NCBI GenBank assembly: GCA_014360645.1
Contig: JACIXD010000009.1
Span: 1 to 64,000, forward strand
Direction: 5' to 3'
Length of the DNA: 64,000 nt
Origin: Actinomycetota bacterium
GTDB taxonomy: Bacteria > Actinomycetota > Geothermincolia > Geothermincolales > RBG-13-55-18
Each line of letters opens with the position of its first letter. Within the stretch, counting starts at the first letter, position 1. Position numbers and translations under genes: made by a program. Under the pieces are notes generated by a model. It was given only the letters and a program-made list of their open reading frames with translations, had not been told where the DNA came from and searched no databases. This document shows, one piece after another, positions 49,686 through 60,141 of this stretch.

Positions 49686-49715
49686 TATAGCAAACTCCAG
49701 TAGGGGGAAAGGCCG

Positions 49716-50318
49716 ATGACAACAAGGATGAGCATGCGCATATCGGGAAAAGCCGTCCCGGAAACGGGGGCCATGGCGGTCGCCGCGCTGCTCTTCGCGG
49801 CCCTCACGGGGATCGGAGCCATCATCAGGATCCCTCTTTCCCCCGTGCCGGTGACCATGCAGGTCCTTTTCGTGCTCCTCTCCGGTCTCGTCCTGGGACC
49901 GGTATGGGGACCGGTCTCCCAGGCCATGTACCTGACCATGGGAGCCTGCGGCGCCCCCTTCTTCGCCGCTCCCCCGCATGCCGGGCCGGCGGTCCTCTTC
50001 GGGCCCACCGCAGGATACCTATGGGGTTTCCTCCTCGCCTCGGCGGCCGCGGGATGGATAGCCGGCCGGGATGGTCAGGCGGACGGACGGGACATGCGGC
50101 GCGCTCTTATCCTGGCCCTCGCCTGCGCCGCCGGGATCGCGGCCGTCTACCTGGCGGGAACCTCCTGGCTGGGGGCATGGCTGGGAGCGAGCGGCAAGAG
50201 CCCTCTGCTTGCCTACCGCCTAGGGGTCAGGCCGTTCATTCTCATCGATATAATGAAAGCGGTGACGGCGGCCGCCCTGGCGTGGACCTTTCCGCGCCGC
50301 TGGTTCGGCCTGGAGTAA
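49716..50318 (+). CDS. bioY: BioY biotin uptake protein
   Basis: The 200-residue membrane protein has about six hydrophobic helices and the BioY signature: IPLSPVPVTMQVLFVLLSGLVLGP near the N terminus, MYLTMGACGAPFF, and FGPTAGYLWGFLLASAAAGW. It is the substrate-binding (S) component of an energy-coupling-factor transporter for biotin in the cytoplasmic membrane. No ATPase or T-component genes are adjacent, so it would use shared ECF modules or work alone. A good promoter lies immediately upstream. Its location beside biotin ligase and before the biotin carboxylase genes indicates a biotin supply unit for the carboxyltransferase. Confidence 0.93.
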   Translation: MTTRMSMRISGKAVPETGAMAVAALLFAALTGIGAIIRIPLSPVPVTMQVLFVLLSGLVLGPVWGPVSQAMYLTMGACGAPFFAAPPHAGPAVLFGPTAGYLWGFLLASAAAGWIAGRDGQADGRDMRRALILALACAAGIAAVYLAGTSWLGAWLGASGKSPLLAYRLGVRPFILIDIMKAVTAAALAWTFPRRWFGLE

Positions 50319-50417
50319 CCGAACGCGCGCGCACCGCCCGCTCGATCATTGCCGGAACCAAGGCCATATGAGGCATCGGGCTCAAGAGACCCCGCAGGCA
50401 GGGACAAAGGGGTGAAG

Positions 50418-52256
50418 ATGGAAGAGAGAAAACACCGGGTCGGGATCACCGACACCACCTTGAGGGACGCGCACCAGTCCCTGTGGGCCACGCGCATGCG
50501 CCTCACCGATATCCTTCCCATCGCCGAGCGCATCGACGAGGTGGGGTACTATTCCGTGGAGGTGTGGGGAGGGGCCACCTTCGACGTTTGCATGCGCTAC
50601 CTCAACGAGGACCCCTGGGACCGCCTCTACCGCATCCGGGAGAAGTTCAAGCGCACCAAGATACAGATGCTCCTGCGCGGGCAGAACATCGTGGCCTACC
50701 GCAACTTCGCCGACGACGTGCTGGAGGAGTTCATCAAGCACGCGGTGGCGGGAGGGATGGACATCATCCGCATCTTCGACGCCCTCAACGACACCCGCAA
50801 CATGCAGAAGGCCATCGAGTTCACCAAGCGCGAGGGAGCCCACGCCCAGGGGACCATCTGTTACACCATCAGCCCCGTGCACGACATCGAGCACTTCGTG
50901 CAGACGGCCAAAGAACTGGTGGAGATGGGCTCCGACTCCATCTGCATCAAAGACATGTCGGGGATCCTCGCCCCCTACGTGGCCTTCGAGCTGGTGAGCA
51001 GGCTCAAGGAAGCGGTGGAGGTCCCCATCCAGCTCCACTCCCATGCCTCCACGGGCATGGCCTCGCTCTCCTACATCAAAGCCATCGAGGCGGGAGCGGA
51101 CGTGGTGGACTGCGCCGCCGCCCCTCTCTCCCTCTACACCAGCCAGCCGGCGGTGGAGTCCATGATCGCCTCGTTGAAGGGCACTCCCTACGAGCCGGAC
51201 CTGGACTTCGAGGCCATCCGCGACGTATCGGAATATTTCGAGGTGGTGTCCAAGAACCGCAAGCTCATGGGTGTGGAGCAGCCGCTCATCGACGTCACCG
51301 TCATCTCCCACCAGATCCCCGGGGGCATGGCCACCAACCTCATCGCCCAGCTCGAGCAGCAGAACGCCCTCGACCGCCTGGAGGAGGTGCTGGAGGAGAT
51401 CCCCGTGGTGAGGAAGGACATGGGCTATCCCCCCCTGGTCACACCTACCAGCCAGCTGGTGGGAACCCAGGCGGTCTTCAACGTGCTGCTGGGAGAGCGC
51501 TACAAGATCATCCCGCGCGAGATCGAGAACTACGTCAAGGGTTATTACGGACGCCCCGCCGGGCCCATCGGCGAGGAGCTCAAGCGCAAGGCCCTCAAAG
51601 GCGAGGAGCCCATCACCTGCCGCCCCGCAGACCTCCTGGAGCCGGAGCTGCCCAAGGCCAAGCGGGAGCTGGACCCGGAGCTGGTGGAGAAGGAGGAGGA
51701 TTACATCTCCTACGCCATCTTCCCGGACGTGGCCCTGAAGTTCTTCCAGTGGAGGAAGAACCCGGTGATCGAGGAAGAGGCGCCGCAGAAGGCCATGGAG
51801 CGGCGAGAGCGCATGTTCCTGGACGGCACCTCCCTGGAGGACCTCGCCGACCGCCTGGCGACGGTGGTTAGCGAGGGGGTGAGCCAGGCGCTGCAGAACC
51901 TCTCCGTGACCGTAAGCCTGGGAGGGAGCCCCGTCCACGCGGAGACGGCCGGCGCGGCCGCCCCCGCCGCCCGCCGCGCGGCCACCGCCGTGGAGCGCGA
52001 GGAGCTGGGCCTGGTGATGGTGCGCTCCCCCATGGTGGGCACCTTCTACTCCACCCCCTCGCCGGGCGCCGACCCCTACGTCAGGGAGGGCGACGAGGTG
52101 GAGGAAGGTCAGACCCTTTGCCTCATAGAGGTGATGAAGCTCTTCAACGAGATCCCCTCTCCCGTCGCGGGACGGGTGAAGCGCATCCTGGCCGAGCACG
52201 GCGCGGGGGTGGAATACGACCAGGTGATCATGGAGATCGAACCCCTGGGAGGATAG
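50418..52256 (+). CDS. Carboxyltransferase fused to biotin carrier domain (pyruvate carboxylase subunit B / oxaloacetate decarboxylase alpha type)
   Basis: The 612-residue protein has an HMG-CoA-lyase-like TIM barrel: VGITDTTLRDAHQSL, MLLRGQNIVAYRNFADDV, DIIRIFDALNDTRN, CIKDMSG and QLHSHASTGMASLSY (metal ligands). A conserved carboxyltransferase C-terminal domain follows, then a linker rich in Ala. Last comes a biotin carrier domain with VRSPMVGTFYSTPSPGADPY and IEVMKLFNEI, in which Lys574 is the biotin site. The biotin carboxylase gene starts four bases later. Together they would form a two-subunit pyruvate carboxylase; without beta and gamma membrane subunits a sodium pump is unlikely. In the alkane pathway such enzymes can take up or transfer the carboxyl group released after mutase action. 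AAAGGGGTGAAG precedes the ATG. Confidence 0.87.
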   Translation: MEERKHRVGITDTTLRDAHQSLWATRMRLTDILPIAERIDEVGYYSVEVWGGATFDVCMRYLNEDPWDRLYRIREKFKRTKIQMLLRGQNIVAYRNFADDVLEEFIKHAVAGGMDIIRIFDALNDTRNMQKAIEFTKREGAHAQGTICYTISPVHDIEHFVQTAKELVEMGSDSICIKDMSGILAPYVAFELVSRLKEAVEVPIQLHSHASTGMASLSYIKAIEAGADVVDCAAAPLSLYTSQPAVESMIASLKGTPYEPDLDFEAIRDVSEYFEVVSKNRKLMGVEQPLIDVTVISHQIPGGMATNLIAQLEQQNALDRLEEVLEEIPVVRKDMGYPPLVTPTSQLVGTQAVFNVLLGERYKIIPREIENYVKGYYGRPAGPIGEELKRKALKGEEPITCRPADLLEPELPKAKRELDPELVEKEEDYISYAIFPDVALKFFQWRKNPVIEEEAPQKAMERRERMFLDGTSLEDLADRLATVVSEGVSQALQNLSVTVSLGGSPVHAETAGAAAPAARRAATAVEREELGLVMVRSPMVGTFYSTPSPGADPYVREGDEVEEGQTLCLIEVMKLFNEIPSPVAGRVKRILAEHGAGVEYDQVIMEIEPLGG

Positions 52257-52259
52257 GCC

Positions 52260-53600
<1,341 letters not shown>

Positions 53601-53679
53601 TGTTGCCTCCCATTCCCCGCTTGATATAGCCTTGACTACGGACCAAGCGAGTGCCCGCGCGGGGAAAGGAGCGAGCCAG

Positions 53680-54582
53680 GTGGATTCCAGCAGCAGGGCA
53701 GATTACCTGCTAATCGCGGGCGCGGCGGTACTATGGGGATCGGTGGGGGTGTTCCTGCGCTGGGTGGATCTTCCAGGCAGGGAGTATTTCGTGGTCTTCA
53801 TGCGCTCCGTCATCAGCCTCTGCTTCCTCACCGCGGTGATCCTGGCGAGCGGGAAGCGGGAGCAGCTCCATCCCGGCAGGCATCCCCTCCTCCTCCTCGC
53901 CAGCGGCGCCCTCCTCACCTTCCACTGGGTGATCTTCCTGAAGGCGCTGAACAACCTGTCCATCGGCGACGCGGAGTTCATCACCTACCTGGCCCCCGTG
54001 TTCGTGGCCATCCTGGCCCCCCTGCTGTTGAGGGAAAGGCTGGAGGCCACCACCGTGCTGGCCCTGGCCCTCGCCGTGGGGGGGATGTTCCTCGTCGCCC
54101 TCACGGGCCAGGAGGAAGGCGCCGCCCTCAGCGGCCCCGGCATCGCCTACGCCCTCACCGCGGCGGCGAGCTACGCCTTCCTCCTCATCATCCTGAAGAA
54201 GCTGCGCCGGGACACCCCCTCTCTCACCATCACCTTCTACCAAACGGGGGTGAACGCCCTGCTCCTCCTGCCCTTCTGCGCCTTCCGGGATTTCCAGGTC
54301 ACCGCGGGCGGCTGGGTCTCCCTCATGGTGCTGGGGACGGTGCACACGGCGTTCGCCGGGCTGGTCTACGTGCACGCGGTCAAGAGGGTGAAGGCACAGC
54401 ACGTGGGGATCATCGCCTATCTCGAGCCTCTGAGCGCGGTGCTCTTCGGGCTCGCCTTCCTGGGTGAACGGCCGGGGTGGCAGGACCTGGCGGGGGGCGC
54501 GCTGATCATCGCCGCCGGCGCACTGGTCATGCACCGCGCCTGGTCCGGTAACGGCCCCGCCCCCGAGGGCCCTCAGGCATAG
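53680..54582 (+). CDS. EamA/DMT-family transporter
   Basis: The 300-residue integral membrane protein has ten predicted hydrophobic helices in two EamA repeats: YLLIAGAAVLWGSVGVFLRW at the start, FITYLAPVFVAILAPLLLRERL ending the first, IAYALTAAASYAFLLIILKK starting the second, and HVGIIAYLEPLSAVLFGLAFLGERP near the end. The family exports metabolites and amino acids. The start is GTG 53680 with AAGGAG eight bases upstream. Its last ten bases overlap the end of the convergent gene at 54573. The substrate cannot be inferred. Confidence 0.85.
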   Translation: MDSSSRADYLLIAGAAVLWGSVGVFLRWVDLPGREYFVVFMRSVISLCFLTAVILASGKREQLHPGRHPLLLLASGALLTFHWVIFLKALNNLSIGDAEFITYLAPVFVAILAPLLLRERLEATTVLALALAVGGMFLVALTGQEEGAALSGPGIAYALTAAASYAFLLIILKKLRRDTPSLTITFYQTGVNALLLLPFCAFRDFQVTAGGWVSLMVLGTVHTAFAGLVYVHAVKRVKAQHVGIIAYLEPLSAVLFGLAFLGERPGWQDLAGGALIIAAGALVMHRAWSGNGPAPEGPQA

Positions 54583-55700
54583 ATGGCCAGGTTCAGGTCT
54601 CCGTCCGGGAGCGCCTCCCACTGGTGCCGGGATGACTCGAGCCCCGCGAGCAGCTCGTAAAGGCCCTTGGCCATGCCCACCAGCATGTAGGGCATGCACG
54701 CGTTGCGGATGGAAAGCTCCAGCTTCCCCCTGCCGCCCTCCACGCGCGCCACATAACCCAGGCCGCGCAGGGCGGTGAGGGCGGGAAGGGAGGGCGCGAT
54801 GCGCGACACCGCCTCCCTGTCCACCCGGGACTTCACGTAGCGCCGCTGGGCCTCGATGGACGTCTCGAAGACCCGCGGCCCGAACTCCTCCTCCAGGTCC
54901 CCGAAAACGGCGTCGATGGCCTGCGAGCCCAGGACGGCCACCCGGCGCGAGGTATCGGCGGCGATGATCGTCCCCTTCCGGAGATCCCAGCGGTAGCGCG
55001 CCACGTCCTCGGGTACCCCGCATTCCGGACAGCGCTCGTAGGCGAGGTCGCCGGGCTTGAAGTCATACCTCCTGCGCCGCAGCTTGCCGCTCAGCTCGAG
55101 CTCGTGGGCTCCGGGCCGTACCTCCACCAGGTATTCGTCCTCGCCCGTCTCCCTGCTCTCCACGCGCATGTCCATGCCCTCGAAGGCCTCCACCGTGCCC
55201 AGCACGTCGGCCATCCACAGGGGGAGCGAGTAGGGGTGGCGCACCACGAAGCTGCGCCAGGGGTACTCGTAACCCCTCTCCCAGCCCTCGCCGAGGACGA
55301 TGTCTCCGTAACCGAAGACCTTCCCCATGTTGACCACCCTCTGGCTCAACTCCCTGCGCAGCCTGTGCAGGGCTTTCGCCATCACCTTCGTGAACGGCGA
55401 ACCGCCGCGAATGGGGTCGGCGTCGCCTATGAGGAGGGTGTTCCTCACCTCGAAAGGGAAGCTCCTCTCGATGAAGCGCCTGGTCTCCCTCCTGCGGCTC
55501 TCGATGACCATGGGCTCCACGGGCTTCCCGAGCATCTCCCGCATGCCCGCGAAGATGTTGTCGATGACGTTGGATTCGAAGAAGACCATGCGGTTGCGGG
55601 GGGAGTCCGCAAGGGTGATCACGCCGTTGTCTCCCCAGCGCAGTTCGCGCCCGATCAGCGTGGGCACCCCGCACCGCGCACAGAGCTCGATCTCCTCCAC
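54573..55700 (-). CDS. CxxC-containing family protein, member A
   Basis: The 375-residue protein was not assigned to a known family. It begins MEEIELCARCGVPTLIGREL and has a second similar segment in the middle, YERCPECGVPEDVARYRW, each followed about 20 residues later by a strand, an R-M/V-x-F/L-x-S turn, a helix with ID-x-x-F and an I-E-x-x-R-R motif. The protein therefore looks internally duplicated, with one C-x2-C per half. The C-terminal 50 residues (NACMPYMLVGMAKGLYELLA ... LPDGDLNLAIYA) recall the end of V4R-type ligand-binding domains, but only weakly. The GTG start at 55700 follows GGGAGGAGAG. It is the last of five tandem paralogues transcribed leftward. Function unknown. Confidence 0.7.
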   Translation of the reverse strand: MEEIELCARCGVPTLIGRELRWGDNGVITLADSPRNRMVFFESNVIDNIFAGMREMLGKPVEPMVIESRRRETRRFIERSFPFEVRNTLLIGDADPIRGGSPFTKVMAKALHRLRRELSQRVVNMGKVFGYGDIVLGEGWERGYEYPWRSFVVRHPYSLPLWMADVLGTVEAFEGMDMRVESRETGEDEYLVEVRPGAHELELSGKLRRRRYDFKPGDLAYERCPECGVPEDVARYRWDLRKGTIIAADTSRRVAVLGSQAIDAVFGDLEEEFGPRVFETSIEAQRRYVKSRVDREAVSRIAPSLPALTALRGLGYVARVEGGRGKLELSIRNACMPYMLVGMAKGLYELLAGLESSRHQWEALPDGDLNLAIYA

Positions 55701-55779
55701 GCTCTCCTCCCTATCCCTTGCCTCAAACTCCCCTCATGGTTCCCCCGGCCTGCGGAGCCCGGGGTGAGGAGCGGCGGCG

Positions 55780-56910
55780 TCAATCCACCCTCACCTCGAT
55801 GGAGAGGTCGCCGTCGTCGGCGAAATGGTATTCATATCTCGAGCTCTCCCTGTTGAGGGCCAGCTCGTAGATGGCCTGGGCCATGCCCACCATGAGCAGC
55901 GGCAGGCAGGCGTTCTCGATGGTGAGGGAGAGATGCTTTTCGTCCGCCTCGAAGCGGGTGACGTTTCCCATGCCCCGGAGCGCCGAGAGGCGGTTGAAGG
56001 TGGTCCTGCCCCTCCTCCAGTCACGCCGGCGCGCTCTTTCCTTCACGAACCTCCTCTCCGCCTCGATCACCGCGGCGGGGACCTCCTCCCCCAGCTCGGC
56101 CTGCAGGTCTTCCAGCACCACCTCCAGGGCCGAAGGCCCGTAGATGGCCATCCTCCACCCGTAATCGGGGTCGTTGATGATGCCCTGCTCGGGTTTCCAC
56201 TCGTAGCGCGCCAGCTCGGCCGGCAGGCCGCATCCCTCGCAGCGCTCAAAGACGATCTCCCCAGGCTTGAAGGAATAGCGCCTTCGCTTCAACCTCTCCT
56301 TCAGCTCCAGGGGATGCCCGGCGGGATAGGTCACGAAGAGATAGGTGTCTTCGTCGAGCCGCTCGTAGCGCACCCACTGGTCTATCCCTTCGACGGCCTC
56401 GTTGGATCCCAGGGCGTCCGCGGCCCAGAAGGGTACGGAATAGGGATTGCGCACCACGTTCGACCGCCAGGGGAAGGGATCTCCCATCTCCCAGGTGTCT
56501 CCGGGCCGGGAGTCCCCGTAGCCGTATATCCTGCCGATCTCTATGATCTCCCGGGTGATCGTCCTGGTGATCTCTCGCAGGACCTTCTCGCCGGCGGGGT
56601 CTCTTCCGGTTATCCCCTCCTTGTAGGCGTCCCGGGCGCTCGCGATCATCTCCCTCACCTCCGGGGGCAGGGAGCGCTGGATGTACTTCTTCACCTCGCG
56701 CCTGCGGCTCTCGATGACGATGTGCTCGATGGGCAGCCCGATGAGCTCCTCGATGCCGCGGAAGAGGTTGTCTATGACCCGCGACTCGTACAGGATCATG
56801 CGGTTGGCGGGAGACCTCTTGAGGGTGATGACCCCGTTGTTCCCCCATTCCAGCTCCCGGGAGATCATGAGGGGCACTCCGCACCGCGCACAACGCTCCA
56901 CGTCCGCCAT
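55780..56910 (-). CDS. CxxC-containing family protein, member B (copy 1)
   Basis: The 376-residue paralogue starts MADVERCARCGVPLMISREL at ATG 56910 with GGAGGTAGCC upstream. An upstream frame extension has no support. The middle CxxC is FERCEGCGLPAELARYEW, and the end is YHFADDGDLSIEVRVD. It has the same internal duplication as members A and C, with a distinctive SLPPEVREMIASARDAYKEG segment after the first half. It is about 80 bases upstream of member A. Its product is identical to that of the gene at 58566. No membrane segment or signal peptide is visible. Confidence 0.72.
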   Translation of the reverse strand: MADVERCARCGVPLMISRELEWGNNGVITLKRSPANRMILYESRVIDNLFRGIEELIGLPIEHIVIESRRREVKKYIQRSLPPEVREMIASARDAYKEGITGRDPAGEKVLREITRTITREIIEIGRIYGYGDSRPGDTWEMGDPFPWRSNVVRNPYSVPFWAADALGSNEAVEGIDQWVRYERLDEDTYLFVTYPAGHPLELKERLKRRRYSFKPGEIVFERCEGCGLPAELARYEWKPEQGIINDPDYGWRMAIYGPSALEVVLEDLQAELGEEVPAAVIEAERRFVKERARRRDWRRGRTTFNRLSALRGMGNVTRFEADEKHLSLTIENACLPLLMVGMAQAIYELALNRESSRYEYHFADDGDLSIEVRVD

Positions 56911-57355
56911 GGCTACCTCCATCGATCGCGATCTCTGCACTTGATATTTTCGCCTTGCGGCGCGGCGGACTTGAGCGCGGGGAAGGATCGGGCCCCGGGA
57001 CCCTTGTCCCACCCCGTGCCGGCGTGGCCCCGAGATGAGCGCCGCGGAAAGCGCAGGTACGCGGTCCTGGAAGATGGGGTTGGAAGGAGAAAGATATAGT
57101 GCGATATCCAGAATCTCCGTGCGGCGAGATCTCCCCGGGGAGATGGTGGTTTGCGGTCATCTGGGCGGACCGACGCCCGCCGCGCGGTGGGAAGAAGGAG
57201 GGGTCAGGCCTCAGGCCGGCGGCGTGAGTTCGCCGGAGTCGCCTGCCGCCGCGAGGAGAGGAGGAAGCGCTTTTCCGGACCCGGAGAGAGGGTTCGCTTG
57301 GGCACTCCTTTCTGCCTGCGCCGCGGGCAGCGCGGAAGGCCCTCCGCTCCCAAGC
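56911..57355. other. Spacer between tandem paralogues B and C
   Basis: 445 bases without a supported gene, duplicated exactly at 59697-60141. It has a less GC-rich patch before gene B (TGATATTTTCG at about 56942) and a GATAT-N6-ATATC inverted repeat at 57092-57107. These may carry a promoter for B, but no clear -35/-10 pair was found. Confidence 0.4.
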
Positions 57356-58486
57356 CTATGCTATCCGAACCGCGATGGAGAGGTCGCCGTCGTCCGCGAG
57401 CTCCCACTCGCAGGTGGAGCTCTCCACGCGGTAGGCCATCTCCACCAGGGCCTGAACCGTCCCCACCATGGGGAGGTGCAGACACGCGTTCTGGACCAGC
57501 ATCTCCAGGCCGTGCCGGTCTCCCTCGAAGCGCGCGAGGTACCCCAGGCCGCGCACGGCGATCATCTGCTGGAAGGTGAGACCGTCGAGGTTCCAGTTCT
57601 CCGTGTTCCAGGCGGAACGGATATAGCGCCGCGTGGCCTCGATCACCGTCTCGGGTATGGCCTCCCCCAACTCGTACTCCAGGTCGTCGAAAACCGCGTC
57701 GGCGGAAAAGGGGCCGAAGATGGCCGTCCTCCTCCCCGTATCGGGGTCGGTGATGGTGCCGGCCTCGACGTCCCACCTCTGCCTGGCCACCGCCAGGGGG
57801 ATTCCGCACTGCGGGCAGCGCTTATAATCCACATCGCCCGGCTTGAAGTCATAGCGCCTGCGCTTAAGGCGTTCCCTCAGCTCCAGCGCGTGTTCTCCCG
57901 GAAAGACCTCCGTGCGGTAGGTGTCCTCGCCCGTCTTCTCGTACCTCACCTGCATCTCGATGCCCTCGAAGGCCTCCACCGATCCCAGGTTGTCCGCGGC
58001 GAGGAAGAGGATGGAGTAGGGGTTCCGCACCTTCTGCACCCGCCAGGGGAAATCCGCCCCCTCCTCCCAGAGCTCGCTCATCATCTGCTCGCCGTAACCG
58101 TAGTTCTTCGCGATGTCCATGATGTTCCGGGTGATGACCCTCATGGTGGCCAGGAGGGTCTCCCGCTCCTCGGGGGTCATGCGCGCCATGCGCTCCTCCA
58201 AGCCCGAATCCGATCCGTCGATGATCCCGCGCACCTCCGGGGGAAAGGCCCTCTCGATGTAGCGCCGGGTCTCGCGGCTCCTGCTCTCTATGACCATGCG
58301 CTCGACGGGCACGCCGATGAGCTCCTCGATGCCCCTGATGACGCGGTCGATGGTCTCGGACTCGAAAAAGACCATGCGGTTGCGGGGGGAGTCCGCAAGG
58401 GTGATCACGCCGTTGTCTCCCCAGCGCAGTTCGCGCCCGATCAGCGTGGGCACCCCGCACCGCGCACAGAGCTCGATCTCCTCCAC
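57356..58486 (-). CDS. CxxC-containing family protein, chimeric member (A N-terminus, C-prime body)
   Basis: The 376-residue product begins with the same 43 residues as member A (MEEIELCARCGVPTLIGREL ... RNRMVFFES) and then switches to the sequence of the gene at 60142 (ETIDRVIRGIEELIGVPVER ... DDGDLSIAVRIA), which it follows to the end. The switch coincides with the 20-bp junction of the tandem duplication, so the gene is a fusion formed by that event. The frame is intact and the GTG start with its GGGAGGAGAG is inherited from A. Both CxxC sites (CARC, CPQC) are kept. Function unknown, as for the other members. Confidence 0.75.
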   Translation of the reverse strand: MEEIELCARCGVPTLIGRELRWGDNGVITLADSPRNRMVFFESETIDRVIRGIEELIGVPVERMVIESRSRETRRYIERAFPPEVRGIIDGSDSGLEERMARMTPEERETLLATMRVITRNIMDIAKNYGYGEQMMSELWEEGADFPWRVQKVRNPYSILFLAADNLGSVEAFEGIEMQVRYEKTGEDTYRTEVFPGEHALELRERLKRRRYDFKPGDVDYKRCPQCGIPLAVARQRWDVEAGTITDPDTGRRTAIFGPFSADAVFDDLEYELGEAIPETVIEATRRYIRSAWNTENWNLDGLTFQQMIAVRGLGYLARFEGDRHGLEMLVQNACLHLPMVGTVQALVEMAYRVESSTCEWELADDGDLSIAVRIA

Positions 58487-58565
58487 GCTCTCCTCCCTAT
58501 CCCTTGCCTCAAACTCCCCTCATGGTTCCCCCGGCCTGCGGAGCCCGGGGTGAGGAGCGGCGGCG

Positions 58566-59696
58566 TCAATCCACCCTCACCTCGATGGAGAGGTCGCCGT
58601 CGTCGGCGAAATGGTATTCATATCTCGAGCTCTCCCTGTTGAGGGCCAGCTCGTAGATGGCCTGGGCCATGCCCACCATGAGCAGCGGCAGGCAGGCGTT
58701 CTCGATGGTGAGGGAGAGATGCTTTTCGTCCGCCTCGAAGCGGGTGACGTTTCCCATGCCCCGGAGCGCCGAGAGGCGGTTGAAGGTGGTCCTGCCCCTC
58801 CTCCAGTCACGCCGGCGCGCTCTTTCCTTCACGAACCTCCTCTCCGCCTCGATCACCGCGGCGGGGACCTCCTCCCCCAGCTCGGCCTGCAGGTCTTCCA
58901 GCACCACCTCCAGGGCCGAAGGCCCGTAGATGGCCATCCTCCACCCGTAATCGGGGTCGTTGATGATGCCCTGCTCGGGTTTCCACTCGTAGCGCGCCAG
59001 CTCGGCCGGCAGGCCGCATCCCTCGCAGCGCTCAAAGACGATCTCCCCAGGCTTGAAGGAATAGCGCCTTCGCTTCAACCTCTCCTTCAGCTCCAGGGGA
59101 TGCCCGGCGGGATAGGTCACGAAGAGATAGGTGTCTTCGTCGAGCCGCTCGTAGCGCACCCACTGGTCTATCCCTTCGACGGCCTCGTTGGATCCCAGGG
59201 CGTCCGCGGCCCAGAAGGGTACGGAATAGGGATTGCGCACCACGTTCGACCGCCAGGGGAAGGGATCTCCCATCTCCCAGGTGTCTCCGGGCCGGGAGTC
59301 CCCGTAGCCGTATATCCTGCCGATCTCTATGATCTCCCGGGTGATCGTCCTGGTGATCTCTCGCAGGACCTTCTCGCCGGCGGGGTCTCTTCCGGTTATC
59401 CCCTCCTTGTAGGCGTCCCGGGCGCTCGCGATCATCTCCCTCACCTCCGGGGGCAGGGAGCGCTGGATGTACTTCTTCACCTCGCGCCTGCGGCTCTCGA
59501 TGACGATGTGCTCGATGGGCAGCCCGATGAGCTCCTCGATGCCGCGGAAGAGGTTGTCTATGACCCGCGACTCGTACAGGATCATGCGGTTGGCGGGAGA
59601 CCTCTTGAGGGTGATGACCCCGTTGTTCCCCCATTCCAGCTCCCGGGAGATCATGAGGGGCACTCCGCACCGCGCACAACGCTCCACGTCCGCCAT
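58566..59696 (-). CDS. CxxC-containing family protein, member B (copy 2)
   Basis: This gene is the duplicate of the gene at 55780, with the same ATG, ribosome site and 376-residue product; I saw no differing residue. It is the copy that was next to gene C-prime before duplication, or its descendant. The two identical copies with a single synonymous difference in the whole unit imply a very recent event and doubled dosage of this member. Confidence 0.72.
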   Translation of the reverse strand: MADVERCARCGVPLMISRELEWGNNGVITLKRSPANRMILYESRVIDNLFRGIEELIGLPIEHIVIESRRREVKKYIQRSLPPEVREMIASARDAYKEGITGRDPAGEKVLREITRTITREIIEIGRIYGYGDSRPGDTWEMGDPFPWRSNVVRNPYSVPFWAADALGSNEAVEGIDQWVRYERLDEDTYLFVTYPAGHPLELKERLKRRRYSFKPGEIVFERCEGCGLPAELARYEWKPEQGIINDPDYGWRMAIYGPSALEVVLEDLQAELGEEVPAAVIEAERRFVKERARRRDWRRGRTTFNRLSALRGMGNVTRFEADEKHLSLTIENACLPLLMVGMAQAIYELALNRESSRYEYHFADDGDLSIEVRVD

Positions 59697-60141
59697 GGCT
59701 ACCTCCATCGATCGCGATCTCTGCACTTGATATTTTCGCCTTGCGGCGCGGCGGACTTGAGCGCGGGGAAGGATCGGGCCCCGGGACCCTTGTCCCACCC
59801 CGTGCCGGCGTGGCCCCGAGATGAGCGCCGCGGAAAGCGCAGGTACGCGGTCCTGGAAGATGGGGTTGGAAGGAGAAAGATATAGTGCGATATCCAGAAT
59901 CTCCGTGCGGCGAGATCTCCCCGGGGAGATGGTGGTTTGCGGTCATCTGGGCGGACCGACGCCCGCCGCGCGGTGGGAAGAAGGAGGGGTCAGGCCTCAG
60001 GCCGGCGGCGTGAGTTCGCCGGAGTCGCCTGCCGCCGCGAGGAGAGGAGGAAGCGCTTTTCCGGACCCGGAGAGAGGGTTCGCTTGGGCACTCCTTTCTG
60101 CCTGCGCCGCGGGCAGCGCGGAAGGCCCTCCGCTCCCAAGC
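59697..60141. other. Spacer between tandem paralogues B-prime and C-prime
   Basis: Exact copy of the 56911-57355 spacer with the same AT-rich patch and GATAT-N6-ATATC inverted repeat (59878-59893). No gene is supported. Confidence 0.4.

Larger units (their letters stand above)
55582..58387. repeat. 2.8-kb tandem duplication, copy 1
   Basis: The sequence recurs 2,786 bases further on. Copy 1 covers the start of gene A, all of gene B, the spacer and most of gene C. I find one base difference from copy 2 by eye: G at 58316 versus A at 61102, synonymous. The 20 bases AAGACCATGCGGTTGCGGGG are at both the left boundary (55582) and the junction (58368-58387). Confidence 0.92.
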